Below the pieces are notes generated by a model. That model was not told the DNA's origin. It ran no database searches and saw only the letters and a program-made list of their open reading frames with translations. Shown here piece after piece: positions 1 to 7,863 of a DNA stretch of 64,000 nt. The first letter of the stretch is position 1. Each line of letters begins with the position of its first letter. The stretch covers positions 1,550,001 to 1,614,000 of the forward strand of contig NZ_JAWDIX010000001.1 in NCBI RefSeq assembly GCF_032380675.1, read 5' to 3'. The position numbers and the translations under genes are program-made. The DNA comes from Anaerolentibacter hominis (lineage in GTDB: Bacteria > Bacillota > Clostridia > Lachnospirales > Lachnospiraceae).

Positions 1-25
1 AGGCAAATTTTTTTCTGCTGTCCAT
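1..25 (-). CDS. possible start of an unidentified gene, cut by the window edge
   Basis: Downstream of the NUDIX gene on the minus strand, an AAAGGA ribosome site is followed nine bases later by an ATG that opens a frame reading M-D-S-R-K-K-F-A before the window ends. Eight codons cannot identify a protein. The call rests only on site spacing and on same-strand gene order, so it may be nothing. A second ATG lies five bases closer to the site. Confidence 0.3.
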
Positions 26-100
26 ATCATTCCATCCTTTAGCGGATTTCTTTCTTAAATGTATGACCCGGACATTTGAAACATGCCTGTAACCTTGGAG

Positions 101-649
101 CTACCTGCCGCGTTCTTTTTCTTTCAGCGTGCGGTATGCCAGGACCGCCGCGATTGTCTTGGCATCCTGGATCGTCCCGTTCAGAACCATGTCGCACAGT
201 TCTTCCAATCCATAGCTTTCCAGAGATACAAATTCGTCCTCGTCCAGATGCTGTCTGGAGGGCTCCAGATTTTCCGTATAATAGATACCAATCTTTTCAT
301 TGCAGAAAGCCACTGTGGTAAACAGATCCAGCAGATGGCTGACTTCCCCTTTCGCCCGGTAACCGGTCTCCTCTTCCAGTTCTCTGGCGGCGCAGGTCTT
401 CATATCTTCTCCCTGATTCAGACCGCCGGCCGGTATTTCCAGCGTAAACTTTTCAGGCGCGTTCCGGTACTGTCTCACCATCAGGATTCTGCCGTCCGGC
501 AGGACCGGTACAATAGCCGCCGCACCCTTGTGTTCGATAAAGTCCCACTCTGCCACATGTCCGCTGGGAAGTTTAATATAATCTGTATAAAAATCTACAA
601 TTTTACCATGATGGGCCAGTTTACGGTCCACGCGTTCATATTTTTCCAT
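101..649 (-). CDS. NUDIX hydrolase, ADP-ribose pyrophosphatase type
   Basis: A 182-residue cytosolic hydrolase that probably splits ADP-ribose or a related nucleoside diphosphate derivative into AMP and a sugar phosphate. The NUDIX box is visible near residues 75-97: a Gly-Gly, then a Glu, then R-E-L-x-E-E-x-G-Y, which supplies the metal-binding glutamates. Upstream residues such as the V-R-Q-Y-R segment are usual for the ADP-ribose pyrophosphatase branch. Length is normal for that branch. It lies downstream of the aminotransferase gene on the same strand but behind a clear terminator, so it probably has its own promoter. The exact substrate is inferred from family resemblance. Confidence 0.88.
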   Translation of the reverse strand: MEKYERVDRKLAHHGKIVDFYTDYIKLPSGHVAEWDFIEHKGAAAIVPVLPDGRILMVRQYRNAPEKFTLEIPAGGLNQGEDMKTCAARELEEETGYRAKGEVSHLLDLFTTVAFCNEKIGIYYTENLEPSRQHLDEDEFVSLESYGLEELCDMVLNGTIQDAKTIAAVLAYRTLKEKERGR

Positions 650-705
650 TTTCTCATTACTCCATTCTGAAACATCTAAGCCGGGGAATACACCGTCTTT
701 AGATT

Positions 706-735
706 AAAAAGGGGCCGGAAAATTTATTCCAGCCC
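706..735 (-). terminator. Rho-independent terminator of the aminotransferase gene
   Basis: On the minus strand a 9-bp stem (GGGCTGGAA with TTCCGGCCC, one G-U pair) is followed at once by TTTTT, 14 bases past the stop codon of the aminotransferase. Confidence 0.75.
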
Positions 736-748
736 TCTCATCGTGTCT

Positions 749-1954
749 TTACTCTAATGTTTGAATAAATTCTTCAATCCGGTCCAGTCCCTTGCCAATC
801 TGCTCGATGGAAATGGCATAGGAGAGACGGATGTGATCTTCAAAGCCAAAGTCCGCGCAGGGAACTACGGCAACTTTAAAATCTTCGATCAGGATCTCCG
901 CCATTCTGGACGTATCTCCGATTACTTCGCCTTTATATTTCTTGCTCAGAACCTCCGCTACATCCACAAATAAATAGAATGCTCCGTGGGGTTCTATGGC
1001 ATCCAGGTACGGAATTTCTTTCACACGCTTATACATATAATCCTTGCGGGCTGCAAATTCCTGATTCATAATGGCAACTGTTTCCTGGGGGCCGTTTAAT
1101 GCTTCCACCGCTGCCTTCTGCGCAATGGAATTGGGATTGGAGGTCTGATGGCTCTGAACGCTTCCCATCAATTTCGCCAGTTCCACGCTGGAACCGGTAT
1201 AGCCAACCCGCCAGCCCGTCATCGCATAGCTCTTGGAAAGTCCGCTGCAGGTGATGGTTCTGTCATAGATCTCACTGCCAAGCGAAGCAATGCTGACATG
1301 CTTATATTCCTCACCGTCATAGGTCAGATATTCATACATCTCATCGGAAACCACATAAAAATCCTTGTCCACAGCAACCTGGGCAATCGCCTCCAGTTCC
1401 TCACGGGTATAAACCATGCCGGTAGGATTGTTGGGAGAATTCATTACCAGTGCCTTCGTCTTGTCTGTGCAGGCATCTGCAATCTGCTCAGCCGTCACTT
1501 TATATCCATTTGCTTTATCACCGTAAATATAGACAGGAACGCCTCCCGCGAGTTTCACGATCTCCGGATAGCTCAGCCAGTAAGGAGCCGGGATAATAAC
1601 CTCATCCCCGTCATTGATAATTGCAGTAAATATATTCGTCAGAGAATGTTTTCCGCCGTTGCTGATCACGATCTGATTTTTCGCATAATCCAGATGATTA
1701 TACTCCTTGAACTTTCTGCTGATTGCTTCTTTCAGCTCTTCTGTTCCGGAAGCCGGGGTATATTTCGTAAAACCGTCGTGAATCGCGTTCACTGCGGCCT
1801 CCCCAATATTTTCCGGTGTGTTAAAATCCGGTTCACCTGCACCAAATCCGACCACATCAATACCCTGTGCTTTCAATGCCTTTGCTTTGGCTGTAATCGC
1901 CAATGTAGAGGAAGGTTTTACTGCTTTCGCCTTTTCTGAAATCGTCAATGCCAT
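749..1954 (-). CDS. pyridoxal phosphate-dependent class I aminotransferase, aspartate type
   Basis: About 401 residues, full length for class I aminotransferases, which move an amino group from aspartate or a similar donor to 2-oxoglutarate. Visible landmarks are the substrate-loop G-F-G-A-G-E-P-D-F near residue 40, the N-N-P-T-G motif near 175, and the PLP-lysine region S-G-L-S-K-S-Y-A-M-T-G-W-R near 240. The ATG at 1954 is preferred to the GTG two codons upstream because a GAGGAG site lies eight bases before the ATG but only two before the GTG. The gene stands alone between a terminator and an intergenic stretch. The close family includes aspartate and prephenate aminotransferases, so the donor is not certain. 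Confidence 0.9.
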   Translation of the reverse strand: MALTISEKAKAVKPSSTLAITAKAKALKAQGIDVVGFGAGEPDFNTPENIGEAAVNAIHDGFTKYTPASGTEELKEAISRKFKEYNHLDYAKNQIVISNGGKHSLTNIFTAIINDGDEVIIPAPYWLSYPEIVKLAGGVPVYIYGDKANGYKVTAEQIADACTDKTKALVMNSPNNPTGMVYTREELEAIAQVAVDKDFYVVSDEMYEYLTYDGEEYKHVSIASLGSEIYDRTITCSGLSKSYAMTGWRVGYTGSSVELAKLMGSVQSHQTSNPNSIAQKAAVEALNGPQETVAIMNQEFAARKDYMYKRVKEIPYLDAIEPHGAFYLFVDVAEVLSKKYKGEVIGDTSRMAEILIEDFKVAVVPCADFGFEDHIRLSYAISIEQIGKGLDRIEEFIQTLE

Positions 1955-2221
1955 AGTCACAACTCCTCGCTTTTATACTTGTCCCGGAGTAATGGTACCC
2001 ATAACCCGGAAAACCGTAAAGTAGTTTTTCTTTCTTATTCTCTGTATTTACATCGAATAATATCATAATATAATTTATTTTAAAATGCAACAAGCAATTA
2101 TGCGCCCTCCCTTTCCGGGCGGCTGCTTGGTCCGGTTGCCTGCCGGCAGCCATATCTGCTGCACAAAAGCCGATACAGCCGCATATACCAAATAAGAAGA
2201 GCTAACTATGAGGCTGTCACA

Positions 2222-3103
2222 ATGAATGAATTTGTTTCTTTACCTCTGACCGCGGCCCAGATGCCGGACGAACCGATTGATCCGGGCTTTTCCGTACCGG
2301 ATACGGAAATAATAGGGCCCGCTCCGGACAATACCATTGATCCCGACTTTTCTGTGGTGCCGCCGGTCTATCCAATTGATCCTGACTTTTCCGTCATGCC
2401 GCCCAATGATACCATTGACCCTGACTTTTCTGTTATGCCGCCCAATGAACCGGTTGATCCTGATTTTTCCGTCATGCCGCCGGTCTATCCGGTTGTTCCC
2501 TGTCTTTACTGCAATAACAACCAGTGGGTCCGCGGTGCTATCAGGCTGCTTAACGCCGCCACCGGCTACAATGCCTTCAATGTATTAATTGACGGCCGGC
2601 TTGCCGCCGCAGGGTTTAATTTCCCGGAGATAACCCGGTACAGACAGTTAACCCAGGGGTGGCATACCTTTACAGTCATGGGAACAAACGGATATATTTT
2701 TGTCCGGAAATCCCTTTACGTGGGCGACGGCATGGCAACCGTGGCTATCATCAATGCCCGTACCGGTCTGGACTTAACGATGATCGAGGATACGACATGT
2801 CCTGCAAATTATAATTCCGCATGTTTCCGCGTATGCAATCTGGCCTATTACAGCGGTCCGGTCAACGCAGCCATCGGCAACATCTATTATAATGCAGTTA
2901 ATTTCAAGACTGCCGCCAGCTTCAGCCCTCTTGCAGCCGGAAGCTACACACTGACTGTTGCAAGATCTGCCCGGCCGGAAGTGACATTAGTATCCACTAC
3001 CGTCAGGTTAAACCCGCGCCGAATCTATACTGCTTATGTACTGAACTGGAATACATCGCCCGATACGATTCAGACCCTGCTGGTCGAGGACCGCAGAAGC
3101 TAA
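2222..3103 (+). CDS. DUF4397-domain protein with an N-terminal 13-residue tandem repeat
   Basis: 293 residues with no signal peptide or membrane segment. Residues about 18-95 hold four 13-residue units of the form I/V-D-P-D-F-S-V-M-P-P-x-x-x, preceded by one degenerate unit (I-D-P-G-F-S-V). The following C-L-Y-C and the beta-rich remainder (about 100-290) resemble DUF4397, with two similar halves each carrying a G-x-H/Y-T-x-T-V segment. Proteins of this type are often surface- or spore-associated in Clostridia, but nothing here proves that. It is the only plus-strand gene in the first 7 kb. A GAGG lies nine bases before the ATG. Function unknown. Confidence 0.8.
   Translation: MNEFVSLPLTAAQMPDEPIDPGFSVPDTEIIGPAPDNTIDPDFSVVPPVYPIDPDFSVMPPNDTIDPDFSVMPPNEPVDPDFSVMPPVYPVVPCLYCNNNQWVRGAIRLLNAATGYNAFNVLIDGRLAAAGFNFPEITRYRQLTQGWHTFTVMGTNGYIFVRKSLYVGDGMATVAIINARTGLDLTMIEDTTCPANYNSACFRVCNLAYYSGPVNAAIGNIYYNAVNFKTAASFSPLAAGSYTLTVARSARPEVTLVSTTVRLNPRRIYTAYVLNWNTSPDTIQTLLVEDRRS
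2339..2495 (+). repeat. 39-bp in-frame tandem repeat within the DUF4397 gene
   Basis: Four consecutive 39-base units, each encoding an I/V-D-P-D-F-S-V core followed by P-P. Unit differences are mostly silent or confined to the last three codons, so the protein pattern is better kept than the DNA. Confidence 0.85.
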
Positions 3104-3120
3104 TCGTGCAGCAGCAGTTT

Positions 3121-3153
3121 TATCCCATAGGGAACGATGTTTCCTATGGGATA
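3121..3153. repeat. inverted repeat between DUF4397 gene and rny
   Basis: An 11-bp stem, TATCCCATAGG with CCTATGGGATA, and an 11-base loop. On the plus strand it is followed by an A run rather than T, so it is a poor terminator for the DUF4397 gene. It may still stall RNA polymerase or protect an RNA end. Confidence 0.6.
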
Positions 3154-3205
3154 AAAAAATGCCCTAAACCCGCTTGAATCTTAGATTCTCACGTTTTTAG
3201 GGCAT
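3153..3205 (-). terminator. Rho-independent terminator of rny
   Basis: On the minus strand ATGCCCTAAA and TTTAGGGCAT form a stem, and the 3' arm runs straight into TTTTTTT. It begins 21 bases past the rny stop. Confidence 0.8.
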
Positions 3206-3226
3206 TTGTCATATTATTTTGAACAA

Positions 3227-4780
3227 TTATTTTGCATAATCTGTTACTCTGGATTCCCTTATCACATTAACTTTAATCTGACCAGGATACTCCAGATCAC
3301 TTTCAATTCGTTTGGATAAATCTCGAGCAAGCAATACCATATCATCGTCTGAAATCTGATCTGGCACCACCATGACACGGACTTCACGTCCGGCCTGGAT
3401 GGCAAATGACTTATCAACTCCCTTAAAGCCATTGGCAATATCTTCTAATTGTTTCAACCGGTTTGTATATGTTTCAATCGTTTCTCTTCTTGCTCCCGGA
3501 CGTGCAGCAGATATGGTATCCGCCGCCTGAACCAGACATGCAATCAGAGTTTCAGGCTCTACATCACCGTGATGGGATTCCACAGCATTGATAACGATCG
3601 GGGATTCCTTGTATTTCTTACAAAGGTCCGCGCCGATCTGAATATGTGACCCTTCCACTTCGTGGTCAATTGATTTACCAATGTCATGTAATAACCCGGC
3701 TCTCTTTGCCATTCTGACATCAACACCGATTTCTCCTGCTAATAAACCGGCTAACTGAGCCACTTCGATGGAATGCTTCAATGCATTCTGTCCGTAACTT
3801 GTCCGGAACTTCATACGTCCAAGTAAACGAACCAACTCAGGATGAATGCCATGTACCCCTGCTTCCAGGGTTGCCGCTTCACCTTCTTCACGGATGATGG
3901 TATCCACTTCTTTCTTCGCCTTTTCAACCATTTCCTCAATTCTTGCCGGATGAATTCTTCCATCCACAATCAGTTTTTCCAGAGCGATTCTTGCGATCTC
4001 TCTCCGAATCGGATCAAAGCCGGAAAGAATAACTGCTTCCGGTGTATCGTCAATAATCAGATCCACGCCGGTCAGGGTCTCAAGTGTACGGATGTTCCGT
4101 CCCTCACGCCCTATAATTCTTCCCTTCATCTCATCATTCGGAAGCTGCACAACTGAAATCGTTGTCTCCGCCACATGATCCGCCGCACATTTCTGAATCG
4201 CGGTAACCACATAGTCTTTCGCTTTCTTATCTGCCTCTTCCTTGGCCTTGCTCTCCAATTCTTTTACGAGCATCGCAGTTTCATGTTTCACATCTTCTTC
4301 AACCGTTTTTAAAAGATAATCTTTTGCTTGTTCGGAGGTCCAACCTGAAATTTTTTCCAACTCATGCAACTGTTTCTCGTGTAGTTGTTCGACTTCATCA
4401 CGAATTCTATCCAAATCCGCTTCTTTCGAAGAAAGCTTTGCTTCTTTTTTCTCCAGGGCCTCGGTCTTTCGATCCAGAGTTTCTTCTTTCGTCAGGACAC
4501 GCTTCTCATAACGCTGTAATTCCGCGCGGCGCTCCTTCGTCTCCTTCTCAAATTCATTCTTTGCCCTCAGAGATTCTTCTTTTGCTTCCAGCAGTGCTTC
4601 CCGCTTCTTTGTCTCAGCGGTTTTCAGTGCGTCATCTATAATTTCTCTGGCACGGTCTTCAGCGGTTCCAATCTTGCTCTCTACCACTTTTTTGTGATAA
4701 GAAATCGCTGATTTCCAGGAAACCAGAGCAGCTACGATCACAACAACACAAGCAACTCCAATAATCACTGGGATTTGCAC
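3227..4780 (-). CDS. rny: ribonuclease Y (membrane-anchored endoribonuclease)
   Basis: 517 residues, the usual size. RNase Y starts decay of many mRNAs from the inner face of the membrane. Residues 3-21 form one hydrophobic anchor, 25-200 a highly charged coiled coil rich in Glu, Lys and Arg, about 207-270 a KH domain with the G-R-I-I-G-R-E-G-R-N core, and about 330-430 an HD domain with H-D-I-G-K. The C-terminal domain is complete. The start is a GTG behind GGAGGTG. It follows recX on the same strand, but a terminator sits between them, so it is probably transcribed on its own. Confidence 0.97.
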   Translation of the reverse strand: MQIPVIIGVACVVVIVAALVSWKSAISYHKKVVESKIGTAEDRAREIIDDALKTAETKKREALLEAKEESLRAKNEFEKETKERRAELQRYEKRVLTKEETLDRKTEALEKKEAKLSSKEADLDRIRDEVEQLHEKQLHELEKISGWTSEQAKDYLLKTVEEDVKHETAMLVKELESKAKEEADKKAKDYVVTAIQKCAADHVAETTISVVQLPNDEMKGRIIGREGRNIRTLETLTGVDLIIDDTPEAVILSGFDPIRREIARIALEKLIVDGRIHPARIEEMVEKAKKEVDTIIREEGEAATLEAGVHGIHPELVRLLGRMKFRTSYGQNALKHSIEVAQLAGLLAGEIGVDVRMAKRAGLLHDIGKSIDHEVEGSHIQIGADLCKKYKESPIVINAVESHHGDVEPETLIACLVQAADTISAARPGARRETIETYTNRLKQLEDIANGFKGVDKSFAIQAGREVRVMVVPDQISDDDMVLLARDLSKRIESDLEYPGQIKVNVIRESRVTDYAK

Positions 4781-4921
4781 AAGAACACCTCCTTATTAAA
4801 TTTTCATTGTACAACACAACAAATAAATTCTATCCTTTTTTATGAAATATGTCAAGTCCGCTCCAGGGCTTTTTTGTACATATTGTGGAAAAATCAAACA
4901 GGTTTATTGTAAGCTCTGTAC

Positions 4922-4954
4922 AAAAAAACGGCGTTGCTTCCAACGCCGTTTTTT
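4922..4954. terminator. bidirectional Rho-independent terminator after recX
   Basis: Arms AAAACGGCGTTG and CAACGCCGTTTT surround a four-base loop, with A and T runs on the outer sides, so it works on either strand. For the minus strand it ends recA-recX transcription just past the recX stop. Confidence 0.85.
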
Positions 4955-4986
4955 CACCGTGAGAAATCTTACTGCGCTCTCACCAC

Positions 4987-5589
4987 TTATTCCTGTTCTT
5001 TCTTTAAGCACCTGCATATCTCTTCATAACCAAAGCCGCGGCGTATCAAATAGGCATACAGCTTCTGGAAATCTTTGGGATTCTCTGAATCCATTCCCCG
5101 CTGCTTTTTTTCAATCAGCTTCGTCAGAAGTTCCTCCTGGCTGCCGTCCTCCTGTTCCAGAACCTGATCAATGATATCCTGAGAAACCCCTTTTTTCATC
5201 AGCTCGCCCCGAATCTGCCTGTAGCTTTTCTTTTCCTTCGCAAAATATACATACCGCTGGGCATAATTCAAATCATTGATATAACCGTAAGAATCCACAT
5301 ACTCAATCGCTGTCTCCACCGCATCGGCGCCGAAACCATTCTGCGTCAGCCTCCGTCTCAGTTCTTCCCTTGTCCTGTCGGCATGTTTCAGCAGCGCCAT
5401 AGCCTTCTGCTTCGCATGCCGGTAAACGCAGTCATGAAGCAGTTCGGATAGCAGCTCCGGGGAAAGAGGCATGTCCTCCCTCAGGTGATATCTGGCTATC
5501 TCATTGCCATAGAGAAAAAAGCGGTCTTCTCCGTCAATAAAGACCCGGTATCTCTTTTTGGTCTCCTGGTGTATCTTCGTGATCGTCAT
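4987..5589 (-). CDS. recX: RecX, modulator of RecA
   Basis: 200 residues, alpha-helical, built of repeated three-helix modules typical of RecX: the R-T-R-E-E-L-R-R-R-L segment near 93-102, Y-I-N-D-L-N-Y-A near 126, and the I-R-G-E-L-M-K-K-G-V segment near 146. RecX binds the RecA filament and limits its extension. It starts 47 bases after recA on the same strand and is therefore very probably co-transcribed from the LexA-controlled recA promoter. The ribosome site is weak (GAGAG close to the ATG), in keeping with lower expression than RecA. Confidence 0.93.
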   Translation of the reverse strand: MTITKIHQETKKRYRVFIDGEDRFFLYGNEIARYHLREDMPLSPELLSELLHDCVYRHAKQKAMALLKHADRTREELRRRLTQNGFGADAVETAIEYVDSYGYINDLNYAQRYVYFAKEKKSYRQIRGELMKKGVSQDIIDQVLEQEDGSQEELLTKLIEKKQRGMDSENPKDFQKLYAYLIRRGFGYEEICRCLKKEQE

Positions 5590-5636
5590 CTCTCATACCT
5601 GTGCCTTCATACTAACATGACAGAATAAAACTCCGG

Positions 5637-6698
5637 TTATTTACCGTCTTTTGCTTTCCCATCTGCCTCTGTTCCTGCTTCGCCTTCGGTTTCTTCGTCT
5701 GTAACCAGATTATATTTCACTCTGACCTTCTTCTCAATCTCTGTAAAAATGTCCGGATTTTCCTTTAAAAACTGCTTGGCGTTCTCCCTGCCCTGGCCGA
5801 TCTTACTGTCATTATAGGCATACCATGCACCGCTTTTCACAACTATGTTCTCCTTCGCGGCCAGATCCAGCACATCGCCCTCTCTGGAAATGCCCTGCCC
5901 GAACATAATATCAAATTCCGCTTCCTTAAACGGAGGCGCCACCTTATTCTTCACAACTTTCACACGGGTACGGTTACCCACAATCTCTCCATTCATTTTC
6001 AGCGTCTCAATCCTGCGGACATCCAGCCGGATGGAAGAATAAAACTTCAGCGCCCGTCCTCCGGTGGTGGTCTCCGGATTGCCGAACATAACTCCCACTT
6101 TCTCACGAAGCTGATTGATGAAAACCACGGTACAGTTAGACTTGCTGATCACCGCAGTCAGCTTACGCAGTGCCTGAGACATCAATCTGGCCTGAAGGCC
6201 CACATGACTGTCTCCCATATCACCGTCGATCTCTGCCTTCGGCACCAGCGCCGCAACCGAGTCCACAATAATAATATCTACCGCACCGGAACGCACCATA
6301 GTCTCTGTGATCTCCAGCGCCTGTTCACCGCTATCCGGCTGCGAGATATACAGTTCATCAATATCCACCCCTATATTCTTGGCATATACAGGGTCAAGGG
6401 CATGCTCTGCATCAATAAATCCAGCAATACCTCCCTGCTTCTGCACTTCCGCAATCATATGAAGAGCTACCGTCGTCTTACCGCTGGATTCCGGACCATA
6501 TATCTCCACGACCCTTCCTCTCGGTACGCCGCCCAGTCCCAGCGCAATATCCAGGCTGATGGAACCGGTTGGTGTTGTCTCTATATTCATATTAACCCCA
6601 CTGTCGCCAAGCTTCATAATGGAGCCTTTTCCATACTGTTTCTCAATCTGTGCCAAAGCCGATTCCAGTGCTCTTGTCTTGTTCGAATCTGTTACCAT
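5637..6698 (-). CDS. recA: RecA recombinase
   Basis: 353 residues, full length. RecA coats single-stranded DNA, drives strand exchange and triggers LexA self-cleavage. Walker A G-P-E-S-S-G-K-T is at 68-75, Walker B I-I-I-V-D-S near 140, and DNA-binding loop L2 with F-I-N-Q-L-R-E-K-V-G-V near 195-210. The C-terminus is acidic, as usual. GGAGG lies ten bases before the ATG. The promoter and LexA box directly upstream are annotated separately. Confidence 0.98.
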   Translation of the reverse strand: MVTDSNKTRALESALAQIEKQYGKGSIMKLGDSGVNMNIETTPTGSISLDIALGLGGVPRGRVVEIYGPESSGKTTVALHMIAEVQKQGGIAGFIDAEHALDPVYAKNIGVDIDELYISQPDSGEQALEITETMVRSGAVDIIIVDSVAALVPKAEIDGDMGDSHVGLQARLMSQALRKLTAVISKSNCTVVFINQLREKVGVMFGNPETTTGGRALKFYSSIRLDVRRIETLKMNGEIVGNRTRVKVVKNKVAPPFKEAEFDIMFGQGISREGDVLDLAAKENIVVKSGAWYAYNDSKIGQGRENAKQFLKENPDIFTEIEKKVRVKYNLVTDEETEGEAGTEADGKAKDGK

Positions 6699-6719
6699 AT
6701 ACTATTTACCTCCGCATGC

Positions 6720-6731
6720 GAACTTATGTTC
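6720..6731 (-). promoter_or_regulatory. LexA (SOS) operator of recA
   Basis: GAACTTATGTTC fits the Gram-positive LexA core GAAC-N4-GTTC with perfect arms. It sits between the -10 element and the ribosome site of recA, about where transcription should begin, so bound LexA would block initiation or early elongation. Confidence 0.85.
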
Positions 6732-6742
6732 TGTTTATTAAC

Positions 6743-6771
6743 ATAGTAATACATCTGTTATGAATTGTCAA
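6743..6771 (-). promoter_or_regulatory. sigma-A promoter of recA
   Basis: On the minus strand a perfect -35 TTGACA (6766-6771) and a -10 TACTAT (6743-6748) are 17 bases apart. Initiation is expected near 6736, beside the LexA operator. Confidence 0.75.
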
Positions 6772-6891
6772 CGAAATATTGTGAATTCTGTTGTCCGAAA
6801 GGACAGGATTTGTTTTTTGGTAAAAAAGTGATTAAAAACTGAACTGAATTGGAATAGAACGGTAGTCAGAGCAGAAAGAATGATACAGAGA

Positions 6892-6914
6892 AGGGCGCAG
6901 CATTTGTGCGCCCT
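6892..6914. repeat. short GC-rich hairpin after the small unknown gene
   Basis: Arms AGGGCGCA and TGCGCCCT flank a seven-base loop, between recA and the small gene. The trailing T run is poor on either strand, so it is a weak terminator candidate. Confidence 0.4.
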
Positions 6915-6946
6915 GTTATTTATAGTAACATCCCTCAGTAACAAAA

Positions 6947-7192
6947 TCAACAGCAGGCCATAGCCATCTTCAGAATTTTAGCCTCACCGCCGAACCGGGC
7001 TATTCTCATATCCCGGGTACACTCCTCAAATTCACGGAAGACATCCATAAAATCTCTCAGTTCATCCGCCCCCTGAAAATATCTTCCATTTTTTATATAA
7101 GTTTCAATAAACTCCAACACGTCGGTAACATGCTTATCACTGTAGTCATTTCCAACCATTTCAAGAAAAAGTTCTGATAAATAAGTATTCAT
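6947..7192 (-). CDS. small protein of unknown function (81 residues)
   Basis: I do not recognise this family. An AAGGAG site eleven bases before the ATG and a balanced codon pattern support a real gene. The product is acidic and helical (Y-S-D-K-H-V-T-D-V-L-E-F-I-E, then F-R-E-F-E-E-C-T-R), without a signal peptide or membrane segment, and ends in Met-Ala-Cys-Cys. It sits between recA and the long glmS leader, pointing away from glmS, and a weak hairpin follows it. Three cysteines near the end could bind metal, but no known motif is visible. Confidence 0.65.
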   Translation of the reverse strand: MNTYLSELFLEMVGNDYSDKHVTDVLEFIETYIKNGRYFQGADELRDFMDVFREFEECTRDMRIARFGGEAKILKMAMACC

Positions 7193-7461
7193 TTTGTATT
7201 AATCTCCTTATGTGTCTTGTATTTCTTGTTGTCTGCAGCAGATTCATTATAAAGGGCTGTTTCTGAAAGCAGAAAAACCCCCTTACAAAATAAGACAGGT
7301 CCAAACGAAAAAACGGCTCAAAAAATAGAAAATAAAATAAAAAAATATTTTAATCCGCCTCAGATCCTCATTAATCTTCTTTATTTTATGCAGCCGGTCT
7401 CCGCCGTTCACAGCCTCCTGCACATTCTTAATATGCCTGCATATGATATCCTGTAGTCCGC
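7193..7461. other. AT-rich intergenic stretch upstream of the glmS promoter
   Basis: About 270 bases with A and T runs near 7300-7380 and no credible reading frame. It probably carries the promoter of the small minus-strand gene, but I could not pick out a convincing -35/-10 pair. Confidence 0.5.
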
Positions 7462-7490
7462 TTGACTTTCATGCCTGTGCATGATAAATT
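7462..7490 (+). promoter_or_regulatory. candidate glmS promoter P1
   Basis: TTGACT (7462-7467) and TAAATT (7485-7490) stand 17 bases apart, predicting a start near 7497 and about 90 bases of RNA before the ribozyme cleavage site. Confidence 0.5.
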
Positions 7491-7553
7491 TTAGGCAGGC
7501 ACAGGATTTCCCGGGATCGCCGGCTGTATGATTTGCAGATCGGACTTCGGCAT

Positions 7554-7584
7554 TTGATACGGCAAATAACAGAAATGTTATAAA
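7554..7584 (+). promoter_or_regulatory. candidate glmS promoter P2, at the ribozyme edge
   Basis: TTGATA (7554-7559) and TATAAA (7579-7584) are 19 bases apart, or 18 if TTATAA is used as the -10. Initiation would fall at about the ribozyme cleavage site. It is weaker than P1 by spacing but closer to consensus at -10. Confidence 0.35.
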
Positions 7585-7589
7585 ACATT

Positions 7590-7770
7590 AGCGCCATGTA
7601 CCTTTCCGGGGCCGTTTCATTGAACGGCAAAGGTCGACGAGGAAAAGAGTTTATCGAAAATTCGGCGGATGCTCTTTACATGTTACCGGACATGATTCTG
7701 TCAGCAAACTTCGCGGGTAACCGCGGAACAAATTTGACAGAACCGGCAGCAAGGGGTAATTGCGCCTATT
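7590..7770 (+). ncRNA. glmS ribozyme/riboswitch (glucosamine-6-phosphate-activated)
   Basis: A self-cleaving RNA in the glmS leader that uses glucosamine-6-phosphate as cofactor and so lowers glmS mRNA when product is abundant. Conserved pieces appear in the right order: A|GCGCC at the cleavage site (between 7590 and 7591), GTCGACGAGGA, GTTTATCGAAA, TTCGGCGGATGC, and further on GCAAGGGGTAA. These match the core and the 3' pseudoknot part of the Bacillus subtilis ribozyme as I remember it. The 3' limit is approximate. A frame across it (7596-7838) is an artefact. A further hairpin, TTTCCTGCACCG with CGGTGCAGGAAA, lies between the ribozyme and glmS. Confidence 0.93.
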
Positions 7771-7863
7771 TTTCCTGCACCGCTCACAGAACGGCCTGCC
7801 GGGATGTTCCGGTGCAGGAAACGGCGTATGCTCCTTAAGTCAATCGAAAAGGAGAGGTAAATT

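Noticed and set aside
3121..3153. Terminator for the DUF4397 gene
   Set aside because: The stem is good but A's, not T's, follow it on the plus strand. I kept it only as an inverted repeat.
4842..5174. A plus-strand open frame over the recX terminator
   Set aside because: It is the shadow of recX and its terminator hairpin, without codon or ribosome-site support.
7596..7838. An open frame of 80 codons upstream of glmS
   Set aside because: It lies across the glmS ribozyme core, has no ribosome site, and its sequence is explained by the conserved RNA.
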